Positions 13,501-28,500 are shown, counted from the stretch's first letter. The stretch is DNA of 64,000 nucleotides from Aphrophora alni (GCA_963513935.1 OY740773.1:104207291-104271290); one strand, 5' to 3'. A program made the numbers and translations. Notes: generated by a model from the letters alone, not told the origin.

Positions 13501-16500
13501 AAAACCATAAGTTTGAGAGTCAATAGGCATATAGGGACAGTTATTGTAACCTTTCATCCCTGTGGATAAAAAAAACACAGTAAAAATAATTTATAGTTTA
13601 ATGAGTGACATTCTGTGAGTAATCCATCTTTTAAAGGCTATTGAGTTGTTTGTCTCGCATCTCATATAAACTGCTTTTAAAATTTATACACTACGTATTT
13701 TTCATTGTGTGGCTAAATGAAGTTGTATTCGTCATACAAAGAAACTATAATATACGTATGGTTTTGGACTAAATTTAATTTTCAGATTACGCCGTGTTCT
13801 AGTTTGAGGGGGAGGGACATAATATGACACTTTAAATATTTTTTTTTTTTCGTCTAATAAACATACATAGTCTGTATGGACAGGAGACAGGCTTACCTTG
13901 GAAAGTGGTCCTTGGTGTTACCTAATAGTATACAAGTAAGAAAACACACACACAAAAAAATACTAAAGTTCTGAAATATTTCGTAAAAACTGTTCACTTT
14001 CTCAATCAGTAGAGTTAAGAAGAAGAGTCGGTTTTTTGTGTATGTCTTTTCTTCTTACTTGTGTACTATTAGGTAATACCAAAGACCACTTTCCAAGGTA
14101 AGCCTGTTTCCTGTCCATACAAAATCTAACCAATCTAATAGGCTATGTGCCCTATTAAATTCTAACCTAAAACATACATATTCGTAATTAGAGTAACTTT
14201 TAGTTGTATTATATACCTCACTCAAAATATTAAAACAAAATTCATTTCTAATTTTTGCCCCTTAACTACTCCACACTTAATTTTTTGGTTAACACTATGT
14301 TTTCTATATATATGGTATAATACATAGAATATAATTGTAAAGTTGAAATATGTAGAATGTATCGTCTTGTCTGTGTAGATGGGTGCAACTTATAGACAGA
14401 CATATGGAAAGACACGTGTGTCAAATTATAAGGTTTTATTACGGACCCTAAAAAAATGAGAAAAACATCCCAAGATAATGAAAATATGCCCACATATCAA
14501 ATTTGATAAAAATAATCCACACTTTTATGCTGTAGAGCACTTCACATATAACCGATGACATCGTCGGAAATCAATTTATTGGACTCAGGAGACTCAAAAA
14601 ACTCGATATAAATTTTCTTTTTCTAAAGTATAATGTGTTGCCTTGGACTGTTTAATATATAATATAGTTAATCACGTTAGAGGTTGTCCTCAGTCCGTAT
14701 ATCGGCGAAACAGCGCTGTAGCCATAACTATAATACGGACTGAGGACAACCTCTAAGGTAATTAACTATATTATAAATTTTCTGACCCATCACATAGCTT
14801 TCTTTATATTATATTTAAGTGGGGAAATAATAATCTGTAATAGTTGGAATTCAATTAAATTTATAACTAAGCTAGGTTTGGCTTCATTGAATATGAATAC
14901 AAAATAAATGGTAGACATGTTTCAAATTGATGGCTGTTCAAATGATTTTTTTCGGTTTTTTTCCTAGTTTCATTCTACGTCTTACATAAATTTATAATAC
15001 CTAATTGCATGCAGTTTGTAGGGCTGTGTATATAATACACTAGCAAAATTTAGAAACAAGGTGATACAAAAAAAGAAATTGGCTTCGTTTTATGTCAGGG
15101 TATTTAAAAAAAAAAAAAATGTAGGAAACCTCATAGACACCTCAGCCTCAAAGACTCTTTGTGTACTTACTACTTCTTACTTCTTAGTTCAAGCGTCCAA
15201 GGCTGTTCACCTCGATGGCTCGATGTCTCCGGTATACGTTTGCAGCTAAGGCCCAATGCTGAGTTTCTGTGAGGATCTTTCTGAGCATGGGCTCTTCACC
15301 GACATTTTCTTTTAGGGTTTGTCTTTCTTCTATATGGTAAGTGCAGTGGATGAGTATGTGCTCCAAAGTCTCATCCTCTCTCTGGCATGTTCCACATGAT
15401 GCACTGTCAGTTAAACCAAATCTGTGGAGGTAATTGTTCGTAATAATATGCCCCGTCCGAGCCCTAGCCGCAAATGTTGCGATTGCTCTCGGAACCGACT
15501 TGTAGATTTTGGGGTCATTTGGTTGTCTCTGAATTTCGAAGTAGACACGGCCGGACGTGCAATTCTGCCATCTCTGTCGCCATTCCGCATTGAGAGACCG
15601 ATTAGCAGTCTGCTTACAGTGCTGCAGAGAGTAACGCCGTTCTTCACTTGGGCGCATGCTGCATGCCTGGTCAGCTAGAGCGTCTGCCGCCTCGTTACCC
15701 GGAACTCCACAATGACTAGGTACCCACTGCAGCGTGATGCTTTTGTTTTTGAGCTGGGTTAGGATGTCGTAGATTTCCGATGTTCTGAAGCTGTAGTGGT
15801 TGGACCTAGGGTTTCGAAGGGTCTGCAAAGCTGATCTGGAATCTGTGAGAATGCATATTTTGTTTTCCTCGATCGTCGTGCAGAACTGTAGGGCGGCGTT
15901 TAAAGCCAAAAGTTCGGCATTCATGCTAGAAGACGCATCGCAAGGAAACAGGTAAGACTCTCCCAATTGTGGACAGCAGAATGCTCCTCCACCTCGATCA
16001 TTTATTTTATCGACAGAACCGTCTGTGTAAATTTTCAAATGATCACTGTATTTCTCATTGATAAGTTCCAATGCTGCGCATTTAAGTAGTATCGGTAAGT
16101 CGCGCTTGGTAAGTGAGCCTGGGATATCCAATTCAGCTTTTATTTCCGGCAGTGACCAAGTTGGTTGCATAATAACTATAGGTATAGGTTCGGGCTTAAG
16201 TTCAGCCATCTCCGGTCTTGGTTTATTTCTGCAGTTGAAAAGGGATTGACGAACATTGTTGCCTCTATCGAAGTCAAAGCCGATTATATCTGGGTACGCC
16301 ATCATTTGAAAATGCTTGTTGCTCATCATCATATGAATGTACAAATCAAGAGGTTCAACAGCCAGCTCAATTTCCATTGCTTGGCAACTTGTGGTCTTTG
16401 GGCAACCCAGACAAATTCTAAGAGCGCAATTTTGTATAAGCTGAAGTTTCTTTGTGTACTTTCATGTTATAATTCAGTCAGTTTATCTCTATATTCTTTG

Positions 16501-19500
16501 TAATGTGATGATGACCGAGAGGTTTATTCTTCGTAAGGCACAGAACTTGTTTTGTTAGCTCACCTGCATTTGCTGGCATAAGAGATGGGCCAAAAATCGG
16601 TAATCTCTTTTCCTTCAGTACTTCACACTTCTGCCCTAAGTATTCTGTGGCTTCCGTCTGTTTACCTGGATTCCAAACGACCATGTATTCAGATGTTTCT
16701 TGAATGTTCCACATCCAGTGACAAAGCTCAAGACTTGCTCAGGAGACCATGTATCTAGAGAATTTTTATTTGGGGTTGAACAATGATCAACAGACACCTC
16801 TTGAGGCTTTCCTCAATCTATTAAGGGTCTTTACCCATCTAAGGTAGTTCTTGCTACAGATTTGATTATGTCATAAGCAGGTTCTGGATCAATGAAGAAG
16901 TCCAAGCTCCTTTCATTGCCAGTTCATCAGTCTTTTTGTTACCCTCAAGTCCTCTATGACCCATATGCCTCCACCTGGTTGAGAGTTTTAACAAGATCTA
17001 GTAATGGTAACATGTACAATGTATAAGTTGTGTGTAAAATATTAGATATACTTTCCATAGAGTCACACACTTAAAATAACCCTTATTAATCTGTCCTCAA
17101 ATTTTGCAGTAAATTGAAAACCTCCACACTTTTAATTATGAACAACCGTTATAGACATTCCTGATGAAAAGCTGTCTATCATGCTTAGGCTCAAAAATTG
17201 GTTAATGCGCTAAGGGTTAATTTATTGGTGATTGTGGTGTTTTAGGTAGCTAAATTGACTCACGCAGTGTCTGTATTCACTGAAGGAGTATTAAGGATGA
17301 AGAGCACTCTGGTGGGTATTATTCGTATTGATCCCAAACAATTGTTAGAAGATGGAATACGTAAAGAGCTGGTACGACATATTGCGCTTGCATTGCATCA
17401 TGGTCTTACATTTAATCCAAAAGCAAAGGTAATATATTTTGAATATTTACACTTAATTTATTTAAACATTTTTTTTGTTTTAATAATTTTCTTTATTCTG
17501 TGATATGTAAATTTAAATTATTTATACTCTTTACAGGACCATAAGTGTATGTTTGATGTAAAATTGAAGTAGTGTCGTTATTTTAACTTTTAAATATTTT
17601 AATAGTTCAGTTTTTTAATTAGACTAATTAATATTTTAAAAGCAACATATAAAAGACTATACATCCCAAGTAATCCACAAATGAAATTTGAGAAGATTTT
17701 AGTGTAAAAACTGCAAGGATGTTTATTGTCACCCAATCATATTCCTTAGGATACTGGCTGGAGTGATGAGGAGGGCTACATTAAAACCAAGGGGTTTGCA
17801 ACGGAGACTGACCAATATACTGGAAGATATTGATTTTACAGATGATCTGTGTCTAATGTCTCGTAATCTATCAGACATGGCAGAAAAGATTGAAGAATGA
17901 AACATATTCTTGTGAATATATTTAACAATGAAAATACATTCGAAGTTATCCAATGTTCTTAATTTATTTAATGAAACTAATATTATTCATTCCTACATTA
18001 TGGAATGTAGATGAACATGCTCAACAATGCGAGATTTTTCTGGTCTGTCAAATTTAATATGAGATAAATGCTCTATGAATTTCATTTTAACCTTTCTCAT
18101 ATTTTGATCTTCTACATTTCATAATGTGGGAATGAATAAAGTTAGTTTGATTAAAGAAATTAAGAACTATAAAATGTTGGATAGCTTCAAAAGTATTTAC
18201 GTTGTTAAAGCTGAAAATGATTTTTCATTAGTATTAGTGGGAGGAGCTTGATAAGTCGTCTTACTGTCACATCTATTATTGGTTTATATCCCTCTGACGA
18301 TGGTAGCTGTGTTACCAAAATGTACATAAGGATTTGTTAAACTCTCTAACTTTAATTGTGCTAGTGTTTTATTTGTGGTTTGGGGATTACTTTGATATTG
18401 TTATTAATCACAAGGCTCATCGGATGTTGTAAATAAGTCAATAGTCTAGTGAAATTAGGAAACAACTTCAGAAATATCCAGTAGTTGATCCAATAAAAAT
18501 CTAACTAATTGGTGGGGGGGGGGAATTGCTTTGTAATTATGTTTGGATAAAACATGGAATAAAATTGAAAGCTCAAATGATTATCATTGTTATAAAAATA
18601 GAATTTTTTACGTTTCAAAGAACATAAAAAAGACCCAGAAACATTTTTTAGATAATACAGTAGAGTCTCGCAAACTCGGCACTCGATAACCCGGCAGTCC
18701 GGATTACTCGGCGACCCCGACGGGAAAAAATATATATTTCCAAAAACAGCGATGTTCGTAAAAGTTCGACAGATCCCAAAGCGGGCATTAACTTCGATCG
18801 CTCGAATCGTTGATGGTACTTTTCTCTCGTTAAACTCGTCACAAAGCTTTTTTACAGATTCCCCTCTATCAAGTCTTTTTAACACATTTAACCGCGTCTC
18901 AAACGAAACAAACACACGCTTCCGTTTTCGTAACTCGCTCATTTTTATTTACTGTATATACTGTGCGTACCTGTCAAAGAAAACTGAAAAGAAATGTTAT
19001 ATTTTCCATAATGTGTACTAAATTGATTCGTGGAAAAAAGCGGCCCATCAAACGTTTTTGCAGGTGTATGTCTGCTATATCGACGGGTGCCAATGCCGCG
19101 GTGTTATTATGCCGCCGACAATGGGATACCGCTATCGAAAAAGTCGTTTGATATCGCCGCCGCTTTGGTACCGCGGTGTTTTTACACTGCCGACAATGGG
19201 ATACCGCTATCGACAAAGTAGTTTAATATCGCCGCCGCTTTGGTGCCGTGGTGTTTTTACACTGCCGACAATGGGATACCGCTATCGACAAAGTCGTTTG
19301 ATATCGCTGCCGCTTTGGGTTTAAATTACAATTTATTTTTTGCCCTTATTCCTGATAACCCGGCATTTCACAAACTCGGTACACTTCCGGTCCACATTAC
19401 GCTGAGTTTGCGGGACTCTACTGTACCATCAAACAGTTAAATTAAAAAATTTAATTTATTTCAGACTAGTGAACTGAGTGATAAACTGAGAGCTCTTGGA

Positions 19501-22500
19501 GAAATCATGGACGGCCATCGACGATCTTTTGAGTACATACAGGATTATGTTGGAATATATGGGCTAAAAATTTGGCAGGTATGTTATGTACTTGTGGATA
19601 CGAATTTATTTCAGTCAAAGTTAAAGTTCTAGGGTTATTCTAACTATACTAATTTTACTTTCATTGTTAATTGAGCCTAGTATATTTTCTGTTGTTCTTA
19701 TACCTGATGATAGAGAATTCATCTCATCGTCAAAAATCTAGCATCCCAATAGTCATGTGTTTTAGTCCTTTCTGGTCTTTATTACGTTTAGTGCACTCAA
19801 GCATATGATCCTGTTCATAACAGAACCTGGCAAATGATGTATTCATTAGATTCTAATTGTTTTGCCAAGTAGTCATGTTCTAAATATGTAGTTAACAACA
19901 GCTTCGTTTCTGGGTTTTGTCCCACTTGTTGTTAATGTTCTTCCACTTCTTCATGTTGGATTGATTTGTAGCTTCATATTCAAATATATTGGTCTATTTG
20001 TGTTTAATACGTTTCATGCTTCTATTAAGCAAGTCAGCCTTTTCATTACTCTACACTCTGACACAAAAACCCAGTGGAACACAATTGTTTTCTTAAGAGA
20101 TTTTATTCTATTATGTGCTGATTTGTTTGTAGACACTACTTATATGGCTGGTTGTGAATCCACCAAGAGGACCATCTTTTGAAAGTCCAAGATGTTCTGG
20201 TTTACATTCTTGTAATTTATGTAATAAGTGTTATTCAGGAAACTAAAGTTTTTAGGAAATGAGGTATTTTAATGTTTATAACTATTTACAGTAGAACCCC
20301 TCTAATCCGTCACCTTCGGGACTGGGGGCATGGTCGGAACGCAAAAAAGGTTGGATTATCCGAAAAAAGTCAATATTTATTACATATTATATAAAGAGAT
20401 TTTTTTAAAGTGAAATAAGTGATATATAAACTTTTAAAAGTCTATATAATAAAGTCTACATATAAACTTTGCAAGTACTATAGCAAATCAATAGAAACAA
20501 CACGAGAGATGACACAGCACTGAAGCAGGAAAGTGATAACAAACCGGAAAGAATGGCGCCAGACGGGCCGTGAGTCGGCACATTATCGCTAGCTCGAGCA
20601 CGGTCGGATTAACCGGAGTAACGGACCACTCAAGGGCGGATTAGAGGAGTTCTACTGTAGTTATATGTCAGATCATGTAGAATTTTAGAGATTTCGTATT
20701 GGGATTAAAAGCCCTTAACATTATGTCCCTTTTTTTGGAAATAATTTTTGATTAGAGATTAGAAAAATTTGAAAACTGATGTATTATTTTTGTATATACA
20801 AATAGAAATTTTGTGGGTGCAAGTCAAATTGAAGTCTGTGTTTATTGTTTCCAGGAAGAACTTTGCCGAGTGATAGGTTTCAACATAGATATGGAATGTA
20901 ATAGTTTCCTTCGAGTGAAAGTATTAGAATGGCAAAGTGTACATCAAAATAAAGCAATACCTGTACCTATATTCACGCCTACAGATACACAGTCTATTAC
21001 GTTTATAGGGAGATTGGCTAGAGAACTTATTTCTATTACAGACCCAAAGTAAGTGAAATGGGCCTTAGATTCCGTCCTGGTTAAGTATTTTAACATTGCA
21101 TCATTTAGTAATTATTTTCATCTAACTTGAATTATAAAACATTTTTAAAATGAACTAGATTTACTACTTATCACAAATTAAATTTCAAATTACTTAAAAA
21201 ATATTCTTTAGAATTGTTCGCAATTAATGTTTAATTGTAGGCCTACTTATAAGTTTTAAATTGAGAAAGGTCTCTGATTACTTTAGAAACAAATTTTATT
21301 CATAGCGTTATCTGAATATTCACATCACATTACCTTTTACAACATTTTTTTTTTCACCATAGTTACATTTATTGTCACACTTTAAAATTTATATTTATTT
21401 CTGATTATTTTAAACGTAGACGTGTAACTATTACTTAATTATTTCAAAATTATGCCTTCCTAGTTTTGATTACCTAGCCCAAATTCATATTTGATATAGC
21501 CTATTTTCAAATTGTTACAATACCTCCTCTTAAGAGACCTAGATGGTTTTAGTTTTTCAATTTGTTTTGTTTATTTCTTGTTTATAGAAAGATTGAAGTG
21601 ATAATTATCTTGAAACTGTTTCAGTTTTGTTACCATAGTAGTCTGTTTAAAAAAATTTAATAACAGCTGATTCATATCAATAGGCCAAACTTGAAATTAA
21701 TTTTTAATGTTTTTTTCTTGTTTAAAGAAGAAAAACCTCTAGGTTATCACCGCCTTATTAATTTTATAGTTATTCTAATGAATCATCTATTTCTTTCTTT
21801 TTATTTGTCAACTAAATAATTATTAATCATTTTCTTTCTTGTTGTTTAAAGGCGAAAAACTTTTCAGTCATCATCACCTTGTGGCCCAGCCAAGGAGCCC
21901 ACCATTGTATAATATATAATTAATAATTATTGATATTTATTGAAAAGGGATCCTAAATTGTAATTTTCTATAAAGTAATAGACAGATGCTGAGTTAGCGA
22001 GCTCACTAAGAAGGGGGGGGGAGAACAGACATGGAGTGGTTTGGAGTCAGTCCACCTCGAGTCTACTTTGAGTACTATCGGCGAGCATTCTATTCCGCGA
22101 GGTCGGTCCACTTTCGGCATATACAAAAATGATAAATTAACCATCATGTCTTTTTCAGCGGGGGTAATTGGAAATTGTATAAATTTGTTTACTAACACTA
22201 TTTTGCGTTGCGTTGATTAATTTATCGCCTGAGACTGCATCCTCGTCGCCATCCTGACAGATTTCGGCCAACATGGATGCAGTCTCCAGCCAGCAGAGAA
22301 CTTCTGATTTTCTGCAGGGGGTTTTCTGCCGCCAAAATGCGGGCGACAGCCACAGCCTTATAAAACAAGAAGGAAATAGCATAAAGTAAAAATTCTTGCC
22401 GCTCAAATACTGTAATAGTATTGGAGTTGGAAAAGAATAAGAGTTGGTCAAGAGAGACCTGATAGGAATAATAAAAGATGAGGATCTAACCTAAGACTAT

Positions 22501-25500
22501 GTGAAAATACTGTAGATCCAGCTAGGATCTCTCAGAATCGTTAATCCCATACTCACTAAAGTGATTATTATTAATAATTAAATAAGGTTAGAGTTTAATA
22601 GGCTCATAGCCTATTAGTTTAGATTTTGTATGGATAGGAGACACAGGCTTACCTTGGAAAGTGATCCTTGGTATTACCTAGTAGTACACAAATATGAAAA
22701 CACAATAAAATACCAAAGTTCTGAATTATTTTGTAAACAATGTTCACATTCTTAATCAGTAGAGAGTGTAAAAAGAAGACTAAATTTAAATGAAAATATT
22801 TTACAGAGGATGGATCTATGTTGGAGAGTTGAACCACAGATGAATGTTTTATTATTGTTATTATTCCATTTTTATAATTAATTATATTAATTTTAAGTAA
22901 TCTATTAAACTCTAATCTATTTAATAATTAAGTAATTAAAATGCCAAATAAAAAGGAAGAAAAGAAAGAAATAGCTGATTCATTAGAATAACCATTCAGT
23001 TAATTTTTAGTTAGGCTTATCTCTATGTTTTCCCTTTTTAGCTGTCAAACTTTTTCACACAAACTCTAACAAGAAAAGATATTAATTACAGAAATAGATA
23101 TGAGGGTTTTATGTGTCATTGAGTTCTTATGGACGTAGGTTGAGGTTTTAATATACATTAACAGAGAAACTACTTCTATTCCAATCTGTCATTTGATGAT
23201 TATCTAATTGGGTGTGATAGAAGTGTTCTAACTTTAGCACCCCAGAGATGAATTTAGGCAGTAAAATATATTGGGTTTAAATAGTCTTATTTGAAGCCTA
23301 AAAATTATGACTTAATTATTTTGATCCTCTTCCTAGACAGTCTGTAACCTAGGAACTGATTTATATTTTGTTTTGAATAGTCTAGTGAAAGAAATTTTGA
23401 AAACTTCAGTTTATATAAATTACTAATATTTATTTTTGTTTGTTAGGACTACAGTATATGTAGAGTCTGCTACAGGATGGTTTGATCAGAAAACACAAGG
23501 CCTTCTTGCTGATATTAAATTGTTTAATAAAATACCCAAGTCAGTTGGTATTTCAGGCATGACTGGACTTGATAGGCTAATCTGTTTTATGATAGTCACT
23601 GAGTTGCAGGTATGTTTACAGAACATGGTTGCTTGTATGTAGGGGCTCACTTTAGTGAATAAGGGTATAGCTGGTTCTACACCCTTTTTTTACGTAGTCT
23701 TGGGTGGTATCTCTCTTTCATCTTTCCTGTCAAGTCTCTCTTCTTCTCTTCGAATCCTGAGTAATTCTTAGGATCTCTGTATCCTTAAATATTAGAGTAT
23801 TCAAGGGGTAGGGGTCTTTATTATATGTTCTTTTATTACTTTTTTTTACTTACCCAATGTACTAAGTTTGTTAATGTTAGTAATTAAGGTAAATTTAGTT
23901 AGGAATATAGTCTATGTTCTTTTTAAGAAGCTAGAGTAACAACAATTATTGTGACAGACTTGAAAAACTGACCTTGCAAGTACGAGGGATGCCGAGGGGA
24001 CCTTCATACAAGAATCTGCGATAGTTGCAAGAAGGGTGAACAACTTTATGTGTAAAAGAACTTGTAATTATTCAGAGTCATTTTATTAAATTATTAAAAT
24101 AGAATCAGGTCAATCCAGTTACAATAGTTACAGGTCACAATAGTTAGAGACATTCTGGATTCTTAGTGGTAATAAGACTAGGATATTTGTATTAGTATAT
24201 GACGAAGCTGAGAGAGAAATAGCTAGGTTATAATAAATATTAAAGAAGCATTAATTTTATAACTGTAAAGTGAAAGAACCCAGGCAGGAATCCTAGTAAA
24301 ATTAATGATTCTAACAGTAATCGTCAAAAGTTTAAGTCTTAGTTTTTTGACTGATTTTTGTTTCATAGTCTTAGGAAACCAAAAAAGATATTTTTCAATC
24401 CGTACTTCCATTGGTCTTTATCGTCATTTTCAATGTTGTCTCTGTGTAAGTACAATAGCAACAAGTAAATATAGTCAATTCGATAGGTACATACAATCTG
24501 ATATAGGGGACTATAGCATACTCTAGTAGAATCCCATTGTAAAACAGTTTCTGGCTTATAGGAGTCATTTAAAGTAGTTTTTTTTTGTTCATTTCTCGTG
24601 TGTTTAACTTATCACACTCTAAATTAGATTTAAAAAAGTACAGATTTCAATTCTGCATGTAATGGTTGTAACAATATAAAAACTAGGGTTTGTTAATTTT
24701 AATTATTTATAAAAAGATAGCGAAGTGCTATTAAAGTTGGGCGCCATGGTAACTCTATAATTACGAAATTAATTTAATTTTATGTTAGAAGTCTCTAGGG
24801 TCTCAAGTTCTTTCTACAATGTACTTAAATAGGATATTGTTAAGAAATTAGAAGTCCTTTTTTGTACTGAAATAGTACATATCTTTATTAATATATATTC
24901 ATGATAAACACATATAAATTTTGAATAATCATATTCAACATCTTATATTAATTCATCCTATTAAATTTCTCTCATTCCCCTAAATGATATTGATCAGAAA
25001 AGGACCTGAATAAAGTTTATTTACTGACGTTATTTTACTTGTTGCAACTTACAAAAAATGAATTTAATTGAAATAAGAATTGGATTCTTTGAAATTAAGC
25101 AAGTTTTATTATTTCATTTGGTTATCTAAAGCTTTTATAAAGATGTCTTTTATATTTTAAAAGTTAGGGATTTACCCAGTTTATTTAAATTCAAAATGAA
25201 AAGATTCTATACCTAATATTAAACAATACAACTTATATTAAATACATATATAATTCAATAATTTAAGTTTCTTAAACGTGGATACCAAACACGTTTCACC
25301 AAACACGGGTAAAAATGTACAACGTTACATGGTAACATCTCCACAATGACAAATAGTGAAGTTATTACGTAACTTTATCTATTTATTATGTGGGTAAAAC
25401 AAAGATCACTGTCAACTTCGGAATTATTAATATTTAAATGACCATTCATGAACATATAGAATTTTAAATTAAGTCCTTATTTGTTTGTGCAATAAAAATG

Positions 25501-28500
25501 AATTTAAAATAAGATCTCATTTGCAATATTATGTGATAAGTTTTAGGTTTTATAACTGAAAATTAGTATTCAGAATTTTATTTTCTGCTCTGTAAAATTC
25601 TGCAACTGTGATATGTAGTAAACTATTAACAATTGTTTTGATTTAGACATTATTGGGGACTCTTCAGAAAGGAATACTCACAGACAAAAACTGGCTGGAT
25701 TTGTTAGGCAATGTAGCTAAGGGTTTGACTCCTAACTACCAGAATATTGGTAAGTTGATGTTACAAATTAAATAAATCTTTATTAATGAAAGTATTATTT
25801 ATTTGCTAATTAATTAGATAAGATGAAATGTACGGTCATATATACATTTGTTTGTGAAATGGTACTAATTTTCATCATGTCTCATCGCATGACGAAAACT
25901 TTATCAGTGTTCCATCAAAGATGTAAGGAATATCTGGTGAAGAAGAATATTGAAGGTACTAGGGCATAATATGTATGTCAAATAATTTGTAACAAGCAGG
26001 GCTTCAGATTTTAAAACTACTACATGTTTGCAAGAAAATAAAAACAATAAAAATCTATCACCGAACAACCAATTTAATTTTTCCTCCAACATAGTTTTGA
26101 TACAGCTATCAATATAAAAGATAAGGAAATCCTTGATAAGCATTGTTGTATGATTGTACAAACATGAGATTGCAATTTTCCGTAGATAGTAACTAAATAC
26201 ATTTAAAAAATTTTTTTGTATGTGTTACGTGTTGAATTTATGTTTTATCTTAATGTGCTGATGACCTCAGAAGGGAGAAGGATCTGATGATAAAGTAAAA
26301 GGTCCGAAATGTGTCAAAGAAATGATAAAAACAAACTAACTTTATTATTATTTATAATTATGTTTATTTACAAGATGTATTACGATCTATAAACATACAT
26401 ATAAAGTACATATAAAAATTGAAATGATCAGGTACAACTTGTTTTTTCAGATCATTATTGCTGTTTCTTTCATGGATTTGGGTCTAGGTTTCAACATGCA
26501 GTAATTATCAATATGCAAATAAGCTAAACATTTTGTAGCATCCAAAATAGTCTACCAAATATATTTAGACTAGTAAAATTGGTTAACATACCTTACTTCT
26601 ATCTACAGCCCTTTGTATATCCTTATTTGAAGGGACTATCAATTTCGGAGATCATGCCTCCATTATCAAGTCAATTATAAACGTTTATACAATTATTCAC
26701 ATAGTCACAATTAAAAACAACACAACACAAAACACTTAAATAACTAACACGTTACATTAAATGATTAAATATAGTCCATCGTTGGCCAACTGATATAACC
26801 CGACTGAAAGAAATAGGTAGGTTATGTCGTCTAACCCACCCCCACCTATCTAACAACGGATGTGCCCTATTGGTATTTCGCACTTGTACATTTTGATTTC
26901 CTCAATTATGTTAAATACAGTAGAACCTCTGTTAACCGGCCTCAGATTAACCGGCCTATATCGTAGTGTACTGGTTGGATGAGAGTTTCCGAAAATAAAT
27001 TGTAATTGAAACACCAAAGCAGCGGCGATATCAAACGACTTTGTCGATAGCGGTATCCCATTGTCGGCGTCATAAAAACACCGCGGCATTGGCACCCGCC
27101 GGTATAGCAGACATACATCCACAAAAACGTTTGATGGGCCGCTTTTTTTTCCACGAATCATTTTAGTATACATTATGGAAAATATAACATTTCTTTCAGT
27201 TTTCTTCTTGTCTTTCACTAGTTATAATCTACGTACAGTATATACAGTAAATAAAAATGAGTGAGTTATGAAAACGGAAGTGTGTGTCAAAAGACTTGAC
27301 AGAGGGGAATCTGTAAAAAAGCTTTGTAGTGTTTAATTTTTTCATGTTTGATGTATAATATACATAACATAATATATACGATACATTTATGTACAATAAA
27401 ATGAGTTGCAAAAACATCTTAATTGCATAATTCTTAGCGCTACATGATTAAATAAGCTTTCTTTGAACGAAAACCGATTTTTCACGGGAACCTCGGATTA
27501 ACCGGCCAAACGAGCAACCGGCCCGGGTGTCAGTCCCGACTAGACCGGTTAAGAGAGGTTCTACTGTAATACATTTGAACTGTATTTGAGTTTATCATTT
27601 AGTGTAATATTATCTTGATTATTCTTAAACGCATTATGTATATGCATTTTTTCAAGGGTATTCATAAACAAAGTATTGGAGCAGATGTTCTACGAATCTT
27701 GATTTTTGTGTTGAATATTTTGTTTGTCTTTTTTAAATTTTTCCATTTTATTTTAAGGAAACCCTGGGAAAGTGTACACACAATGGACATCGAAGGCACA
27801 GAAAGTTTGGCCTATAATTCTGGATGCAGTGCTCAAGATCGGCCAGTTGCAGCTGATTAGAAAGCATATCAGTTATGAACTTCGTACAAGCTGTAAATTT
27901 GAATCTAAACATTTTGCATCAGCATTGGAAACTATGAATATGTAATTTGATATATAATGTAGAATAAGTTTTAAAATGATTTTTTATTAAATTTTCATTA
28001 AAAATATTAACCCTACAACTAGCAGTGATAAGAACACTCTATTTTTGATTATTTTTCAATACTTTTTTTAAAAATTCACAAAAAATAGTAATAAAAACAA
28101 AAATCCAATTTATTACATATCGTTTTTCTCAGAATGGTTTATAAAATTGATTTATGAAATGAAAAAGTCATATATAAATAGCAGTTTGAGTTAGTATGTC
28201 AAGAATAAAAATATGTGCAGTAAAATAAGTGAATATCCAACCACAAAATTGACAATTACATGACCAATTTAAAAAAAAAATTTTTTTTTCAAGATACACA
28301 AATGTTTTAAAATTTATGTTTAAGTAAAAAAAGTATATTCAGGGTGTTCAGAAAATCCTGTTCCACACTTTAAGAGGTGGTTATATTGGTCGAAATAAAG
28401 TTCCCATAAACATATGTCTAGAAACACTTCGTTTTCCATCTCTCTGGCATTTTGTATTTTTTTGAAAAATAATTATAGTTTTTGAAATTATTAAGATTTT

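Noticed and set aside
16165..16503. 112-codon + strand frame over the RNase H element
   Set aside because: Antisense shadow of the retrotransposon frame; no domain, and the minus strand carries the full RNase H signature.
18963..19440. Several + and - strand frames over the 75-bp repeats
   Set aside because: They arise because the unit is 75 bp and free of stops in several frames; no independent protein signal.
26850..27218. 122-codon minus frame in the 26.9-kb element
   Set aside because: It reads through a TIR and a GC-rich repeat unit of a transposon; the transposase is on the other strand.
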